Positions 33,236 through 42,803 of a stretch of DNA of 64,000 bases are shown piece after piece. Under the pieces are notes generated by a model. The model saw only the letters and a program-made list of their open reading frames with translations. It made no database searches and was not told the DNA's origin. Every line of letters starts with the position of its first letter. Position 1 is the stretch's first letter. This stretch comes from Thalassococcus halodurans (GTDB lineage Bacteria > Pseudomonadota > Alphaproteobacteria > Rhodobacterales > Rhodobacteraceae), in assembly GCF_900108225.1 (NCBI RefSeq), contig NZ_FNUZ01000002.1:870501-934500 (forward strand), in the 5' to 3' direction. The translations under genes were made by a program, and so were the position numbers.

Positions 33236-34228
33236 ATGACCTCCCACCCTCGATCCGGCCTTTTATGCCTTACCCTATTCACCGCGACGGCGGCGAACGC
33301 GGAATGCCCGCAAGGGCAATACGATTTCAATTCATGTCGGATAGAAGGCCGCAACACCGAGGTTTCCGTCTGCTATGACAATAACACAGTCACTTACAGC
33401 TATGGCCCCCTGGGCAAACCACCCGAACTGTTCCTGACCGAACCAATCGCAACGGTCGACTACCAACCTTGGCATGGCGTCGGTAAAGCCATTTTCGAAA
33501 GCGTGACCTTCTACAATGGCGACTATGCCTATCAGGTCGGCGGCGGCTTTGACCGTCCCTTCACCGAGGAAGAAATGGAGCAAGGCCCCCATCATTTCGG
33601 TTGGATCGACATCTCGAAGAACGGGAAATCTCTGGCTACGCTGGAATGTGTTCCTGACACTGTCAGCTTTGGCTTTGGTGGTGCCATATATGATGTGAAA
33701 GAAGCCGCCGGATATGAATGGGACGATCTGGCGCTGTCATGGATCGACAAAGCGATCAAGGTGTCCGAGCCGCCACTTCTGATCAGCCAACAAGGCGCGA
33801 ACGGGCCAAAAGACTGCCTGCCTGCATCCGAATTCAGCTTAGGCGGCGTCACGATATATGACACGGCCATGTCTCTGGCAAAACTCGGATCTCCCGAGGC
33901 CACGTCAGCCACAACGCCTCAAGGTTTACCAATAGATCAGATCACCGCGCATGGGCTTGAGATCAGCCTGATGGATGAGGCAGTCATAGGCATAACCGCA
34001 GCCACTGAGGACTGGCCCACACCGTCCGGCTTGAAAGTAGGTCTGACCCGAGGCGAGGTTGTCAGGATACTGGGCCATGTGCCTGCTGGCGTGTACGCCG
34101 CTGATGATCAGTTCAAGCTTCCGATCTGTCCGACTGGCGAGGGTGACGCCTCTGAATGGACAGCAGAGATCGACTTCGGTCAGGACAGACGCGTTGCAAC
34201 CATCGGCTTTTTAGGCCCGCTTCCCTAG
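33236..34228 (+). CDS. Hypothetical secreted protein
   Basis: 330 residues. Signal peptide with probable cleavage ANA-EC (residues 21-23). The mature part contains FNSCRIEGRNTEVSVCYDN and FDRPFTEEEMEQGPHHFGWIDISKNG; a late stretch GLKVGLTRGEVVRILGHVP resembles the helix-turn start of BamE/SmpA-like domains, though the match is weak. Cysteines in pairs suggest disulfides. Function unknown. Single-gene unit between yebC and the convergent mltG-fabF genes. Confidence 0.7.
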   Translation: MTSHPRSGLLCLTLFTATAANAECPQGQYDFNSCRIEGRNTEVSVCYDNNTVTYSYGPLGKPPELFLTEPIATVDYQPWHGVGKAIFESVTFYNGDYAYQVGGGFDRPFTEEEMEQGPHHFGWIDISKNGKSLATLECVPDTVSFGFGGAIYDVKEAAGYEWDDLALSWIDKAIKVSEPPLLISQQGANGPKDCLPASEFSLGGVTIYDTAMSLAKLGSPEATSATTPQGLPIDQITAHGLEISLMDEAVIGITAATEDWPTPSGLKVGLTRGEVVRILGHVPAGVYAADDQFKLPICPTGEGDASEWTAEIDFGQDRRVATIGFLGPLP

Positions 34229-34252
34229 TTTCCGATACGGATCACACAAAGC

Positions 34253-34283
34253 AAAAGGCGCAGCCAACGGACTGCGCCTTTTT
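34253..34283. terminator. Bidirectional terminator between the secreted-protein gene and mltG
   Basis: AAAAGGCGCAG (34253-34263) / CTGCGCCTTTT (34272-34282), 11-bp stem with an 8-base loop, A-rich on the left and T-rich on the right; serves both convergent genes. Confidence 0.85.
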
Positions 34284-34303
34284 CGTTTGATATGAGCCAA
34301 ACC

Positions 34304-35455
34304 CTACTGGTTCGCCCGTTCCGCTTCGATCTCGCGCCAGCGCGCGACGTTGCGGTTATGCTCATCCAGCGTCACTGCAAAGGCGTGACCACCTGTGCCG
34401 TCAGCCACGAAGAAGATGTAATCCGTCTCTGCCGGGTTTAGCGCTGCTTCAATAGACGCACGACCCGGGTTGGCGATGGGTGTCGGCGGCAGGCCTTCGA
34501 TCACATAGGTGTTGTAGGGCGTCGCGCCGCGCAATTCGGACTGGCGCAGACCACGGCCCAACACGCCCTCACCTTTGGTGATGCCGTAGATCACGGTCGG
34601 GTCCGTTTGCAGACGCATGCCGGTGTTCAGACGGTTGATAAAGACCGACGCGACCTGCGGACGTTCGCTGGACACGCCTGTTTCTTTTTCAACGATCGAC
34701 GCAAGGATCAACGCCTCTTCAGGGCTGTTCAGCGGCAGATTATCTGCGCGGTTTGCCCATGCCTCGGCCAGAATGCGTTCCTGACTGGATTGCATCCGTT
34801 CGATCAGGCTGGCGCGTGTGGCACCAACGGTGACCTCATAGCTGTCAGGCGCAAGGCTGCCCTCGGCGGGGACGTCAACAGTGCCCTCCAGCACATCAAT
34901 CTGCCCCAGCTCGTTCACGACCTGCCAGCTGGTAACACCCTCGGCCAGAAGAATGCGGAAGCGCGTGTCACCTTCGGCTTTGACAGCCGTGTATTCGGCA
35001 GGAACTTCGTCAGCTTCCGGGTCGAACTTGACCAGTTCGACATAGCGACCAGTCGCAGGATCGAGTTCACGCACTTCAACTGAAGCCGCGTTTACACCGA
35101 TGCGGTACACAACCTCGGTGCCGCATGTCGACGCGCCACCACGGGTGACGATATCAACGATTTCAGACATCGAAGCCCCCTCAGGCACAAGGTACGACCC
35201 TGCCTTCAGGTCTTGCGTTTTCTTTGCGTAATCCGCGCCCATGCGGAACAGCGCGGCCGACGATACGGCGTTCTGCTCTGCAAGGTTTTCGGAAACGCGT
35301 GTCATGTTGGTGCCGCGTGGCACCTCGACACAGATCGGTTGGGCCAGTGGCCCTGCCGATGTGTATTCTTTCTGCGCCCAGATGATCAGACCGCCGAACA
35401 GGAAAACCCCGACGACGAGGAACGTCATCGCGTTAGAAGCGATGTTGCGCCACAT
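34304..35455 (-). CDS. mltG: Endolytic murein transglycosylase
   Basis: Cleaves nascent peptidoglycan glycan strands and sets their length, at the periplasmic face of the inner membrane. 383 residues: one N-terminal membrane helix (AMTFLVVGVFLFGGLIIWA), a LysM-like region, then the YceG domain with the catalytic Glu in ILASIVEKETGVSSERPQVASVF and the conserved TDPTVIYGI and PYNTYVIEGLPPTPIANPG. Starts one base after the fabF stop, so the two are co-transcribed; the fabF-mltG pair is widely conserved next to acpP. Confidence 0.95.
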   Translation of the reverse strand: MWRNIASNAMTFLVVGVFLFGGLIIWAQKEYTSAGPLAQPICVEVPRGTNMTRVSENLAEQNAVSSAALFRMGADYAKKTQDLKAGSYLVPEGASMSEIVDIVTRGGASTCGTEVVYRIGVNAASVEVRELDPATGRYVELVKFDPEADEVPAEYTAVKAEGDTRFRILLAEGVTSWQVVNELGQIDVLEGTVDVPAEGSLAPDSYEVTVGATRASLIERMQSSQERILAEAWANRADNLPLNSPEEALILASIVEKETGVSSERPQVASVFINRLNTGMRLQTDPTVIYGITKGEGVLGRGLRQSELRGATPYNTYVIEGLPPTPIANPGRASIEAALNPAETDYIFFVADGTGGHAFAVTLDEHNRNVARWREIEAERANQ

Positions 35456-35456
35456 A

Positions 35457-36716
35457 TCAGCTGACCTTGCCGAAGATCACGCTGGCGTTCGTGCCACCAA
35501 AGCCAAAGCTGTTGGACAGAGCATAATTGATCTCCCGCTCACGCTTGGCGTTGGGGGCCAGATCGATAGGCGTTTCAACGGCCGGTGTCTCAAGGTTGAT
35601 GGTCGGCGGTGCCACCTGATCGCGGATCGCAAGGATCGAGAACACAGCCTCAATCGCGCCAGCAGCACCCAAAAGGTGACCCGTCGCGGATTTCGTCGAC
35701 GACATGGTGGCCGTTGCCGCCGCATCACCCAGCAGGCGTTCAACAGCGCCCAGTTCGATGACGTCAGCCATGGTCGATGTGCCGTGCGCGTTGATGTAGT
35801 CGATATCAGATGCCTGAAGACCCGCGTCTTTCAGCGCCGCACGCATAGAGCGTTCGCCGCCTTCACCGTCAGAGGACGGCGCGGTGATGTGGTAGGCGTC
35901 GCCGGACAGGCCATAGCCGCAAACTTCGGCATAGATTTTCGCACCACGCGCTTTGGCGTGCTCGTATTCTTCGAGAACAACAATGCCTGCGCCCTCGCCC
36001 ATAACGAAACCGTCGCGGTCTGCGTCATAGGGACGGCTGGCCGCTTTGGGGTCATCGCCACGCTTGGTCGACAGCGCCTTACAGGCGTTAAAGCCCGCGA
36101 TGCCGATCTCAGAGATCGCCGCTTCGGCACCACCGGCAACCATCACGTCTGCATCACCGTATTTGATCATGCGCGCCGCATCACCGATAGCGTGCGCGCC
36201 TGTCGAACATGCGGTTACGACAGAGTGGTTCGGGCCTTTAAAGCCATGACGGATGGAAACGTTGCCCGAAATCAGGTTGATCAGAGCACCGGGAATAAAG
36301 AACGGCGAAACGCGGCGCGGGCCTTTGTCGCGGATCAGGTAGGCGGTTTCGGCGATCGAGTTCAGACCACCGATACCGGAACCGATCATGACACCCGTGC
36401 GCTCCAGGCTTTCCTGATCTTCGGGGTGCCAGTCTGCATCGTTAACGGCCATTTCTGCAGCCGCGATCCCGTAAAGAATGAAATCATCAACTTTACGCTG
36501 CTCTTTCTTGTCCATCCACTCATCAGGATTGAACGTACCGTCTGTGCCATCGCCGTGTTTGACTTCGCAGGCATAAGTGGTGGCCAGATGGCTTGCATCG
36601 AATTTGGTGATGGTACCCGCGCCGGACTGACCGTCCAGCAGGCGTTCCCATGTTGCTTCGACCCCACTGGCCAGCGGTGTGACAAGACCCAATCCGGTTA
36701 CTACGACGCGACGCAT
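35457..36716 (-). CDS. fabF: Beta-ketoacyl-[acyl-carrier-protein] synthase II
   Basis: Elongation condensing enzyme of fatty acid synthesis. 419 residues with thiolase-fold catalytic triad: Cys in SVVTACSTGAHAIGDA, His in INAHGTSTMAD and His in SATGHLLGAAGAIEA. N-terminus MRRVVVTGLGLVTPL fixes the start at 36716; the in-frame ATG at 36731 lacks family support. acpP and fabG, its usual upstream neighbours, are not seen directly upstream; the next gene is a glycosyltransferase-like gene 114 bases away. Confidence 0.97.
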   Translation of the reverse strand: MRRVVVTGLGLVTPLASGVEATWERLLDGQSGAGTITKFDASHLATTYACEVKHGDGTDGTFNPDEWMDKKEQRKVDDFILYGIAAAEMAVNDADWHPEDQESLERTGVMIGSGIGGLNSIAETAYLIRDKGPRRVSPFFIPGALINLISGNVSIRHGFKGPNHSVVTACSTGAHAIGDAARMIKYGDADVMVAGGAEAAISEIGIAGFNACKALSTKRGDDPKAASRPYDADRDGFVMGEGAGIVVLEEYEHAKARGAKIYAEVCGYGLSGDAYHITAPSSDGEGGERSMRAALKDAGLQASDIDYINAHGTSTMADVIELGAVERLLGDAAATATMSSTKSATGHLLGAAGAIEAVFSILAIRDQVAPPTINLETPAVETPIDLAPNAKREREINYALSNSFGFGGTNASVIFGKVS

Positions 36717-36829
36717 GACTGCTGTCCTCATGATATGAATTTTGTTGATTTGCTCTTACCCTGCCAAGGGCGGGGGGAGCAAGTGTAAGCAAGCGCGCAG
36801 GCGGGATTGCGACCACCTACGTCAGGTTT

Positions 36830-37627
36830 TCAGCCCCATTCCGCACCCAGATCGGCCTTGGTTCGGTCGATCCAGTGATCCTGCAGCCAGTCGCAGGGTT
36901 TGGAATAGCGAATGAACGATCCTGTGTATCCGCCCAAAGCATCCGTCATTTTCGGACGCCCATGGAAGCACACGACACGCGCATCTTCGGGCAATTGAGG
37001 CGGGGTAAACCAGTTCCGCGGAAACGGATTGCAATCGTACTTAAAGCTGACAACCCACGGCTCGGGGATGTATTCGAAGACACCGCGATCCATGGCTTTA
37101 TGAGAGGTATAGCGCTGCTCGGACCCGCGCGCTTTTTCCACCTCGGCATAAGGGTTTGCGGCCAGATCGTCGTACAAAAACCCATGCAACGCAGGATCAT
37201 AGCGGAAAACAGAGCCATGCCCCGTAGGCCGCCCTTTGCGCTTTTCGGTCCAGTCGTGGCGCATGGCAACCTTGCCCGGTGCCATGTCGTGGATTTCGTC
37301 CAGATTGCCTGTGATTACAACGTCTAGATCAAAGCCCAGAACAGGCCCTTCCAGATCGGGGATCAGGCCTTCTTTAAAAAGCGACGTCTTGCGCATCGCT
37401 CCCTGCCGGTTGGCCACGGCCAGCGCCGCATCCATTTCCTTGCGAAACGGTTCGGTGGGCAGGTCCAGCACCTCGATATCGGGATGCAGGCCATCTGTCA
37501 CATCGGTCATGCACATGAACCGGATCGGCCGCGACATATTGCGGCGCACGCCCGAATACAGGCGGTTCACGTACTCAGGGCCAAAGGCTGTGCCCCACTT
37601 AATGCATATGACGTTCACAGTGTTCAT
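36830..37627 (-). CDS. Glycosyltransferase-like protein
   Basis: 265 residues. N-terminus VNVICIKWGTAFGPEYVNRLYSGV followed by a Rossmann-type pattern and a DxD-like motif in PVLGFDLDVVITGNLDEI, then VAMRHDWTEKRKG, GVFEYIPEPWVVSFKYDC and RVVCFHGRPK. This layout resembles nucleotide-sugar transferases of the GT8/GT-A type that are common near cell-envelope genes. Soluble, no signal peptide. Acceptor and donor unknown. Between the peptide-transporter ATPase gene and fabF on the minus strand. Confidence 0.6.
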   Translation of the reverse strand: MNTVNVICIKWGTAFGPEYVNRLYSGVRRNMSRPIRFMCMTDVTDGLHPDIEVLDLPTEPFRKEMDAALAVANRQGAMRKTSLFKEGLIPDLEGPVLGFDLDVVITGNLDEIHDMAPGKVAMRHDWTEKRKGRPTGHGSVFRYDPALHGFLYDDLAANPYAEVEKARGSEQRYTSHKAMDRGVFEYIPEPWVVSFKYDCNPFPRNWFTPPQLPEDARVVCFHGRPKMTDALGGYTGSFIRYSKPCDWLQDHWIDRTKADLGAEWG

Positions 37628-37692
37628 GGCGCGCGCCTTAGCAGGCCCTTACCCGCGACACCAGTCAGAGCACGCGGATTTCGCACAACCGA

Positions 37693-39513
37693 TCAATATC
37701 CGCTGTCCGAAATCAGAACACGGTGTCCCGGTCCGACCTCTTTGTATTCGTTTTTCACGGGCTCATAGCCAACGGGATGGATGGGCGACGGGATCGGCTT
37801 GAAGTTCAGGTCTTTTTCCTGCTTCCGCTTGCGTGGGTCCGCGATGGGCACAGCCTTCATCAAAGCCTGCGTATAGGGGTGCTGCGGGTTTTCGAATACG
37901 GCGCGACGCGGCCCGATTTCGACGATCCGCCCCAGATACATCACGCCGACGTCGTGGCTGACACGTTCCACCACGGCCATATCATGGCTGATGAACAGAT
38001 AAGACAGGTTCAGTTCGGACTGAAGCTCCATCATCAGGTTCACGACCTGCGCCTGTACCGAAACGTCCAAGGCAGACACAGCCTCATCCGCCACGATCAG
38101 TTTGGGGTTCAGAGCCAAGGCCCGCGCAATCGCGATCCGCTGTCGCTGACCGCCCGATAATTCGTGCGGATAGCGCTGCATAAAGCTGCGCGGCAGCTCC
38201 ACACGGTCGAAAAGCGCAGCCACGCGATCCATACGCTCGGAAGCCGAGTACATCCCAAAATTTTCCATTGGCTCAGATACTTGGTCAGCCAACTTCATCT
38301 GAGGGTTGAGCGATGCAAACGGGTCTTGGAAGATCATCTGCATGTCGGCGCGCGCCTTACGAAGATCACGGTCGGACTGACCAAGAATATCCAGACCATC
38401 CAGTTTGACGCTGCCCTTCATCGGCTCGACCAGTCGCAGGATCGACCGCCCCGCCGTGGATTTTCCGCAGCCCGATTCACCAACAAGGCTCAGCGTGCGG
38501 CCTTTGGGTATACTGAAGGACAAATCCTCGACCGCGTGCACGTTGGCCACCGTCTGACGGAAAAAGCCGCCCTTCACAGGAAAGCGCGTGGTCAGGCCTT
38601 TGACCTCAAGCAGCGTTTCGTCCGATCCGATGATCGGCTCTGGTTCTGCAGCGTTCGAACCGACCAGCTTCATAGGCTTGGGATAATCGGTGCCCGTCAT
38701 CTCGCCCAAACGCGGGACAGCGGCCAACAGCGCCTGAGTATAGGGATGCTTGGGGTTCTCGAAGATTTCCTCAACGGTCCCCTCTTCGACCTTATTGCCG
38801 CGGAACATGACAACAACGCGGTCAGCCATTTGCGCCACAACCGCCATATCATGCGTGATGAACATCACCGCAGTGCCTGTTTCACGCTTCAATCGGTCAA
38901 TAAGCGCCAGAATTTCAGCCTGAATGGTCACGTCCAACGCGGTTGTCGGTTCGTCGGCAATCAGCAAACGCGGCTTACAAGCAAGCGCCATCGCAATCAC
39001 GACCCGCTGACGCATACCGCCAGACAGTTCGTGCGGATATTGCTTCAACCTGCGTTCGGGTTCCGGAATACGCACCTCGCGCAGCAGTTCAAGCGCCCGC
39101 GCATCTGCCTCGGACGCGGACATACCGCGATGCACCTTCAGCCCTTCAGTTAGCTGGCGGCCGATGGTGAACACCGGGTTCAGCGCTGTCATCGGCTCTT
39201 GGAAGATCATCCCGATCTCATTGCCGCGAATCGTGCGCATCAGGGATTGCTCGGCTTCGGCCAGATCGATCTCGCCGCCTTCTTTCCGGTCAAAAACCAG
39301 CTTGCCGCCGGCAATCGTGCCACCGCCGAATTCGATCAGGCGCATCAAAGACAGTGACGAAACTGATTTCCCCGACCCTGATTCCCCGACCACACAGACC
39401 GTTTCACCCGAGGCGATTTCGAACGACACGTCCTCGACACCGACGACCGTTCCGGCCTTTGTTTCAAACTCGACCCGTAGGTTTTCAATCCGTGCAATCG
39501 GCGCGTCGAGCAT
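37693..39513 (-). CDS. Dipeptide/oligopeptide ABC transporter, fused double ATPase (DppD-DppF type)
   Basis: 606 residues containing two complete ABC ATPase domains. First: Walker A GESGSGKSVSSLSL, signature LSGGMRQRV, Walker B LLIADEPTTALD. Second: GESGCGKSTAGRSIL, LSGGQRQRI, LIVADEAVSALD, followed by the oligopeptide-transporter C-terminal tail (HPYTQALMKAVP, with a matching HPYTQALLAAVP after the first). Powers uptake with the permeases encoded at 41766-43776. Start at 39513 set by GGGGGA upstream; the longer frame to 39579 is disfavoured. Transcribed divergently from its partner genes, which is unusual for an otherwise complete operon. Confidence 0.93.
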   Translation of the reverse strand: MLDAPIARIENLRVEFETKAGTVVGVEDVSFEIASGETVCVVGESGSGKSVSSLSLMRLIEFGGGTIAGGKLVFDRKEGGEIDLAEAEQSLMRTIRGNEIGMIFQEPMTALNPVFTIGRQLTEGLKVHRGMSASEADARALELLREVRIPEPERRLKQYPHELSGGMRQRVVIAMALACKPRLLIADEPTTALDVTIQAEILALIDRLKRETGTAVMFITHDMAVVAQMADRVVVMFRGNKVEEGTVEEIFENPKHPYTQALLAAVPRLGEMTGTDYPKPMKLVGSNAAEPEPIIGSDETLLEVKGLTTRFPVKGGFFRQTVANVHAVEDLSFSIPKGRTLSLVGESGCGKSTAGRSILRLVEPMKGSVKLDGLDILGQSDRDLRKARADMQMIFQDPFASLNPQMKLADQVSEPMENFGMYSASERMDRVAALFDRVELPRSFMQRYPHELSGGQRQRIAIARALALNPKLIVADEAVSALDVSVQAQVVNLMMELQSELNLSYLFISHDMAVVERVSHDVGVMYLGRIVEIGPRRAVFENPQHPYTQALMKAVPIADPRKRKQEKDLNFKPIPSPIHPVGYEPVKNEYKEVGPGHRVLISDSGY

Positions 39514-39574
39514 ATTGTCCCCCAAGGTTCGTCTAGACGGTTGTGCGTCGAGTAAGGCGAAGGCAGACGCCCTT

Positions 39575-39604
39575 GTCAAACCAACATTTGACTAATCGGT
39601 CAAA
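39575..39604. promoter_or_regulatory. Overlapping inverted repeats GTCAAA-N6-TTTGAC-N6-GTCAAA
   Basis: GTCAAA (39575), TTTGAC (39587) and GTCAAA (39599) alternate with 6-base spacers, so 39587-39604 is a TTTGAC-N6-GTCAAA palindrome and GTCAAACCA is a direct repeat with 24-bp period. TetR-type operators often have TGAC...GTCA arms. Located 61-91 bases upstream of the ATPase gene start. Candidate operator; regulator unknown. Confidence 0.5.
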
Positions 39605-39695
39605 CCAGACGGGACAAAGGCAAGCCGACGCTACGTCACCCGAACGCCTGCACGAAATTCAGTCATACCAACACGTTACACACAACCATTGCTTG

Positions 39696-39728
39696 AAAAA
39701 ATATTTTTTGATCAAAAGTTAAACTTTT
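39696..39728. repeat. AT-rich palindromes in the divergent transporter promoter region
   Basis: Three interlocked perfect palindromes: AAAAAATATTTTTT (39696-39709), TTTTGATCAAAA (39706-39717) and AAAAGTT-A-AACTTTT (39714-39728). Could be a UP-element, a DNA-bending or nucleoid-protein site, or a weak terminator. The rest of the 439-bp spacer 39514-39952 contains no gene I can support. Confidence 0.5.
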
Positions 39729-39741
39729 TTCAGGCGGTTAC

Positions 39742-39755
39742 TGACCAGCCAGTCA
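39742..39755. promoter_or_regulatory. Second TGAC-N6-GTCA site
   Basis: TGACCAGCCAGTCA has the same arm and spacer geometry as the palindrome at 39587-39604, but on the binding-protein-gene side of the spacer. Short arms make it weak alone; the repetition gives it some weight. Confidence 0.35.
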
Positions 39756-39952
39756 AGTTTTTGCAGATTTTGTGTATCGGAACACTTGCTTTTTACGTCG
39801 ATGCGGTTTTCGATGCTGGCATGGTGAACTCGTGTCAAATGGGGAATGACGCAAAATGACTACTGCAGCCAAACCTGCAGACCAATCAAACACCTAAAAT
39901 CTCAGAACAAAATCAAAGACATCAAAAAAGCATGTCCAACATGGAGACTACA

Positions 39953-41659
39953 ATGAAACTTAAATCTTTGCTGCTTGGCGCAGTTGCCGCTTCCGCGATG
40001 GCGCCCGCCGCCATGGCCGAGCGTGGCGCGGACGGCCAAGTGAACATTATCTATTGGCAAGCTCCGTCCATCATGAATCCCTACCTCTCTGGTGGTACGA
40101 AGGATATCGAAGCCGCATCGCTGGTGATCGAGCCGCTCGGTCGTTACGACCCCACCGGCGCTCTGGTTCCCTACCTTGCAGAAGAGATCCCGACAGTTGA
40201 AAACGGTGGCGTGGCCGCCGACCTGACGTCGATCACATGGAAGATCAAGGAAGGCATGAAGTGGTCCGACGGCTCTGCCCTGACCGCAGCCGACGTTGTA
40301 TTTACCGCCGAGTACTGCATGTCCCCCGAAGGCGGCTGCGCGCAGCGTGCCAAATTCGACGGCGTGACATCTGTAGAAGCACTGGACGATCTGACAGTCA
40401 AAGTCACATTCGGCCAGCCGACCCCGAACCCCTATGGTCCTTTCATGGGCGGTCAGTCCCCGATCATCCAGAAAGCACAGTTTGAAAACTGCGTTGGTGC
40501 GGCGGCATCGTCCTGTACCGATCAAAACTTCTACCCCATCGGCACGGGCCCGTTTGTCGTGACAGACTTCCGCCCGAACGACGTAATCTCGCTGGAAGCC
40601 AACCAGAACTACCGTGATCCGGCAAAGCCCGCATTCGCGACTGTGAACTTCAAAGGTGGCGGTGACGCAACCGCATCCGGTCGTGCGGTACTGGAAACAG
40701 GCGAATATGATTACGCTTGGAACCTGCAGCTGGCGCCCGACGTGCTGGCGCAAATGGCAGCCGCTGGCAAAGGCGAACCGATCGCAGCATTCGGCACGCT
40801 GGTCGAACGGATCGAAATGAACCTGACCAACCCGTCGCCGGACCTTCCGGAAGGCGAGCGTTCGACCGTTGCTGCACCGCACCCCTTCCTTTCGGAAGAA
40901 CCCGTGCGCCGCGCGCTGTCTATGGCGATTGACCGCGAACTGCTGGTTGAAGTCGGCTACGGTCAGGCCGGTCGTGCGACTTGTAACCTGGTTCCCGCCC
41001 CTGCCCTGTACGCGTCCGACAACACAGACTGTCTGACACAGGACATCGAAGGCGCGAAGGCCCTGCTGGAAGGTGCTGGCTGGACCGACACCGACGGTGA
41101 CGGCATCCGCGACAAGGACGGCGTTAAACTGTCCCTGCTGTACCAGACATCAACAAACGCTGTTCGTCAGGACTTCCAGGCGCTGATCAAACAGTGGTGG
41201 TCTGAAATCGGTGTGGAAACAGAACTGCGCAACATCGATGCGTCGGTCTTCTTCGGTGGTGACCCGGGCTCGCCCGACACATTCCAGAAGTTCTACGCAG
41301 ACGTGGAAATGTACGCCAACAACTTCGACGGCACAGACCCGCAGTCCTACCTGTCCATGTACCGTTGCGGCAACGAACCCAAACCGTCTTCGCAGTGGCA
41401 GGGCGAAAACATCAACCGCTTCTGCAGCGAAGAGTATGATGCGCTGCTGGACGAACTGGCCCGCACAGGCGAGCTGGAAAAGCGCGGCGAAATCGCGAAA
41501 AAGCTGAACGACATACTGACCAAAGAAACGATGACAATCGTTCCGCTGGTTGACCGTGGTCGTGTCTCTGCCCGTGCAATGACACTGGGTGGTGTTCAGC
41601 TGAACACATGGGACAGCGAACTTTGGAACGCTGCCGACTGGTACCGGATCAAGGAATAA
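39953..41659 (+). CDS. Peptide-type ABC transporter substrate-binding protein
   Basis: 568 residues, SBP family 5 (DppA/OppA type). Signal peptide MKLKSLLLGAVAASAMAPAAMAE, then INIIYWQAPS-like opening, LTSITWKIKEGMKWSDGSALTAADVVFTAEY, IGTGPFVVTDFRPNDVISLEAN and REVLMAID-equivalent RRALSMAIDREL. Four cysteines in the central lobe. Start at the ATG at 39953, with GGAG seven bases upstream; ATG at 39932 also in frame. First gene of the plus-strand operon; its transcript is separated from the permease genes by a hairpin. Confidence 0.93.
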   Translation: MKLKSLLLGAVAASAMAPAAMAERGADGQVNIIYWQAPSIMNPYLSGGTKDIEAASLVIEPLGRYDPTGALVPYLAEEIPTVENGGVAADLTSITWKIKEGMKWSDGSALTAADVVFTAEYCMSPEGGCAQRAKFDGVTSVEALDDLTVKVTFGQPTPNPYGPFMGGQSPIIQKAQFENCVGAAASSCTDQNFYPIGTGPFVVTDFRPNDVISLEANQNYRDPAKPAFATVNFKGGGDATASGRAVLETGEYDYAWNLQLAPDVLAQMAAAGKGEPIAAFGTLVERIEMNLTNPSPDLPEGERSTVAAPHPFLSEEPVRRALSMAIDRELLVEVGYGQAGRATCNLVPAPALYASDNTDCLTQDIEGAKALLEGAGWTDTDGDGIRDKDGVKLSLLYQTSTNAVRQDFQALIKQWWSEIGVETELRNIDASVFFGGDPGSPDTFQKFYADVEMYANNFDGTDPQSYLSMYRCGNEPKPSSQWQGENINRFCSEEYDALLDELARTGELEKRGEIAKKLNDILTKETMTIVPLVDRGRVSARAMTLGGVQLNTWDSELWNAADWYRIKE

Positions 41660-41676
41660 TCCTTTCCAGACGATAA

Positions 41677-41707
41677 CCGCGTCCCCCCAACGGGGGCGCG
41701 GTATTTT
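41677..41707 (+). terminator. Intercistronic hairpin between binding-protein and permease genes
   Basis: CCGCG-T-CCCCC / GGGGG-CGCGG stem with one bulge, followed by TATTTT. Positioned 18 bases after the binding-protein stop; a partial terminator here would give more binding protein than permease, a known arrangement in ABC operons. Confidence 0.65.
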
Positions 41708-41765
41708 CCTATCTGCTCCTAGGGCCAGACGGCCCTTTCCAACACATGCGAATTGGCTGGCCTAA

Positions 41766-42803
41766 ATGCTGACATTCACGATCAGGCGTCTGGTTCTGGC
41801 GGTCCCGACGCTGCTGTTTATCAGTTTTGCGATCTTCATGCTGCTGCAACTGGCCCCCGGCGATCCGATGGCCCAAGTGCCACTGACCGTCCCCCCCGAA
41901 GTGAAACAACAAATGCGCGAGGCGTTGGGGCTTGGTCAGCCCCCCTTGGTGCAATACTGGAAGTGGTTGGTTCAGGTTCTCTGGATCGAACCCAAAATCC
42001 TGATTGACTGGCTCACGCAGGACAGCTGGCTGTTGGGCTGGTTGCCGGACACGAACCTCTACCAGAACGAACTGCGCGTGATTTCGTGGCAGACCCGTTC
42101 GCCGGTGATGGACATCGTGATCCAGCGTATTCCGCAAACGCTGTGGGTCGTTGCATTGGCTTATGTGGTCGGCGTTCTGATCGCGATCCCGATCGGCGTC
42201 TATTCCGCGTATCGCCAGTATTCGGTTTTCGATCAAGCTGGCACGTTCGTGACGATGATCGGCTTTTCGATCCCGCCCTTCTTTACCGGCCCTCTGCTGA
42301 TCGTGATTTTCTCAGTCCAACTGGGCTGGCTGCCGTCAATCTATGACACCACCCACGTCGTGAATGACTGGGCGAGCTTCAAGATCCAGCTGCAGCAGAT
42401 GATCATGCCGGTCATGGTTCTGGCCCTGCAAACCACAGCACAGATCAGCCGCTATATGCGCGCGTCGATGCTTGATAACCTGAATATGGATTACGTCCGC
42501 ACCGCCCGCGCCAAAGGCATGTCCGAGGCCGTCGTGGTCACGGTGCACGTGCTCCGCAACTCGATGATCCCGGTGATCACCGTCATCGCCCTTGGCGTCC
42601 CGAGCATCTTTGGCGGCGCGATCATTACGGAAAACGTGTTCAAGGTGAACGGCATCGGTCAGCTTCTGATCACCGCGCTCTTCGCCAACGACCTTCCCAT
42701 GGTCATGACGCTGACGTTTATCTTCGCCTTCCTGATTGTCGCCTTCAACCTGATCGCTGACATCCTGTACGGCGTACTTGACCCGAGGATCCGCTATGAC
42801 TGA
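41766..42803 (+). CDS. Peptide-type ABC transporter permease (DppB type)
   Basis: 345 residues, about six membrane helices. N-terminal MLTFTIRRLVLAVPTLLFIS is the standard DppB start; the EAA-type cytoplasmic loop is MDYVRTARAKGMSEAVVVTVHVLRN (around residue 240). Longer periplasmic loop after helix 1 than typical. The last codons overlap the next permease gene by 8 bases. Confidence 0.93.
   Translation: MLTFTIRRLVLAVPTLLFISFAIFMLLQLAPGDPMAQVPLTVPPEVKQQMREALGLGQPPLVQYWKWLVQVLWIEPKILIDWLTQDSWLLGWLPDTNLYQNELRVISWQTRSPVMDIVIQRIPQTLWVVALAYVVGVLIAIPIGVYSAYRQYSVFDQAGTFVTMIGFSIPPFFTGPLLIVIFSVQLGWLPSIYDTTHVVNDWASFKIQLQQMIMPVMVLALQTTAQISRYMRASMLDNLNMDYVRTARAKGMSEAVVVTVHVLRNSMIPVITVIALGVPSIFGGAIITENVFKVNGIGQLLITALFANDLPMVMTLTFIFAFLIVAFNLIADILYGVLDPRIRYD

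Noticed and set aside
35241-36788. 515-residue plus-strand frame opposite mltG and fabF
   Set aside because: It crosses the junction of two well-supported minus-strand genes and has no recognisable motif.
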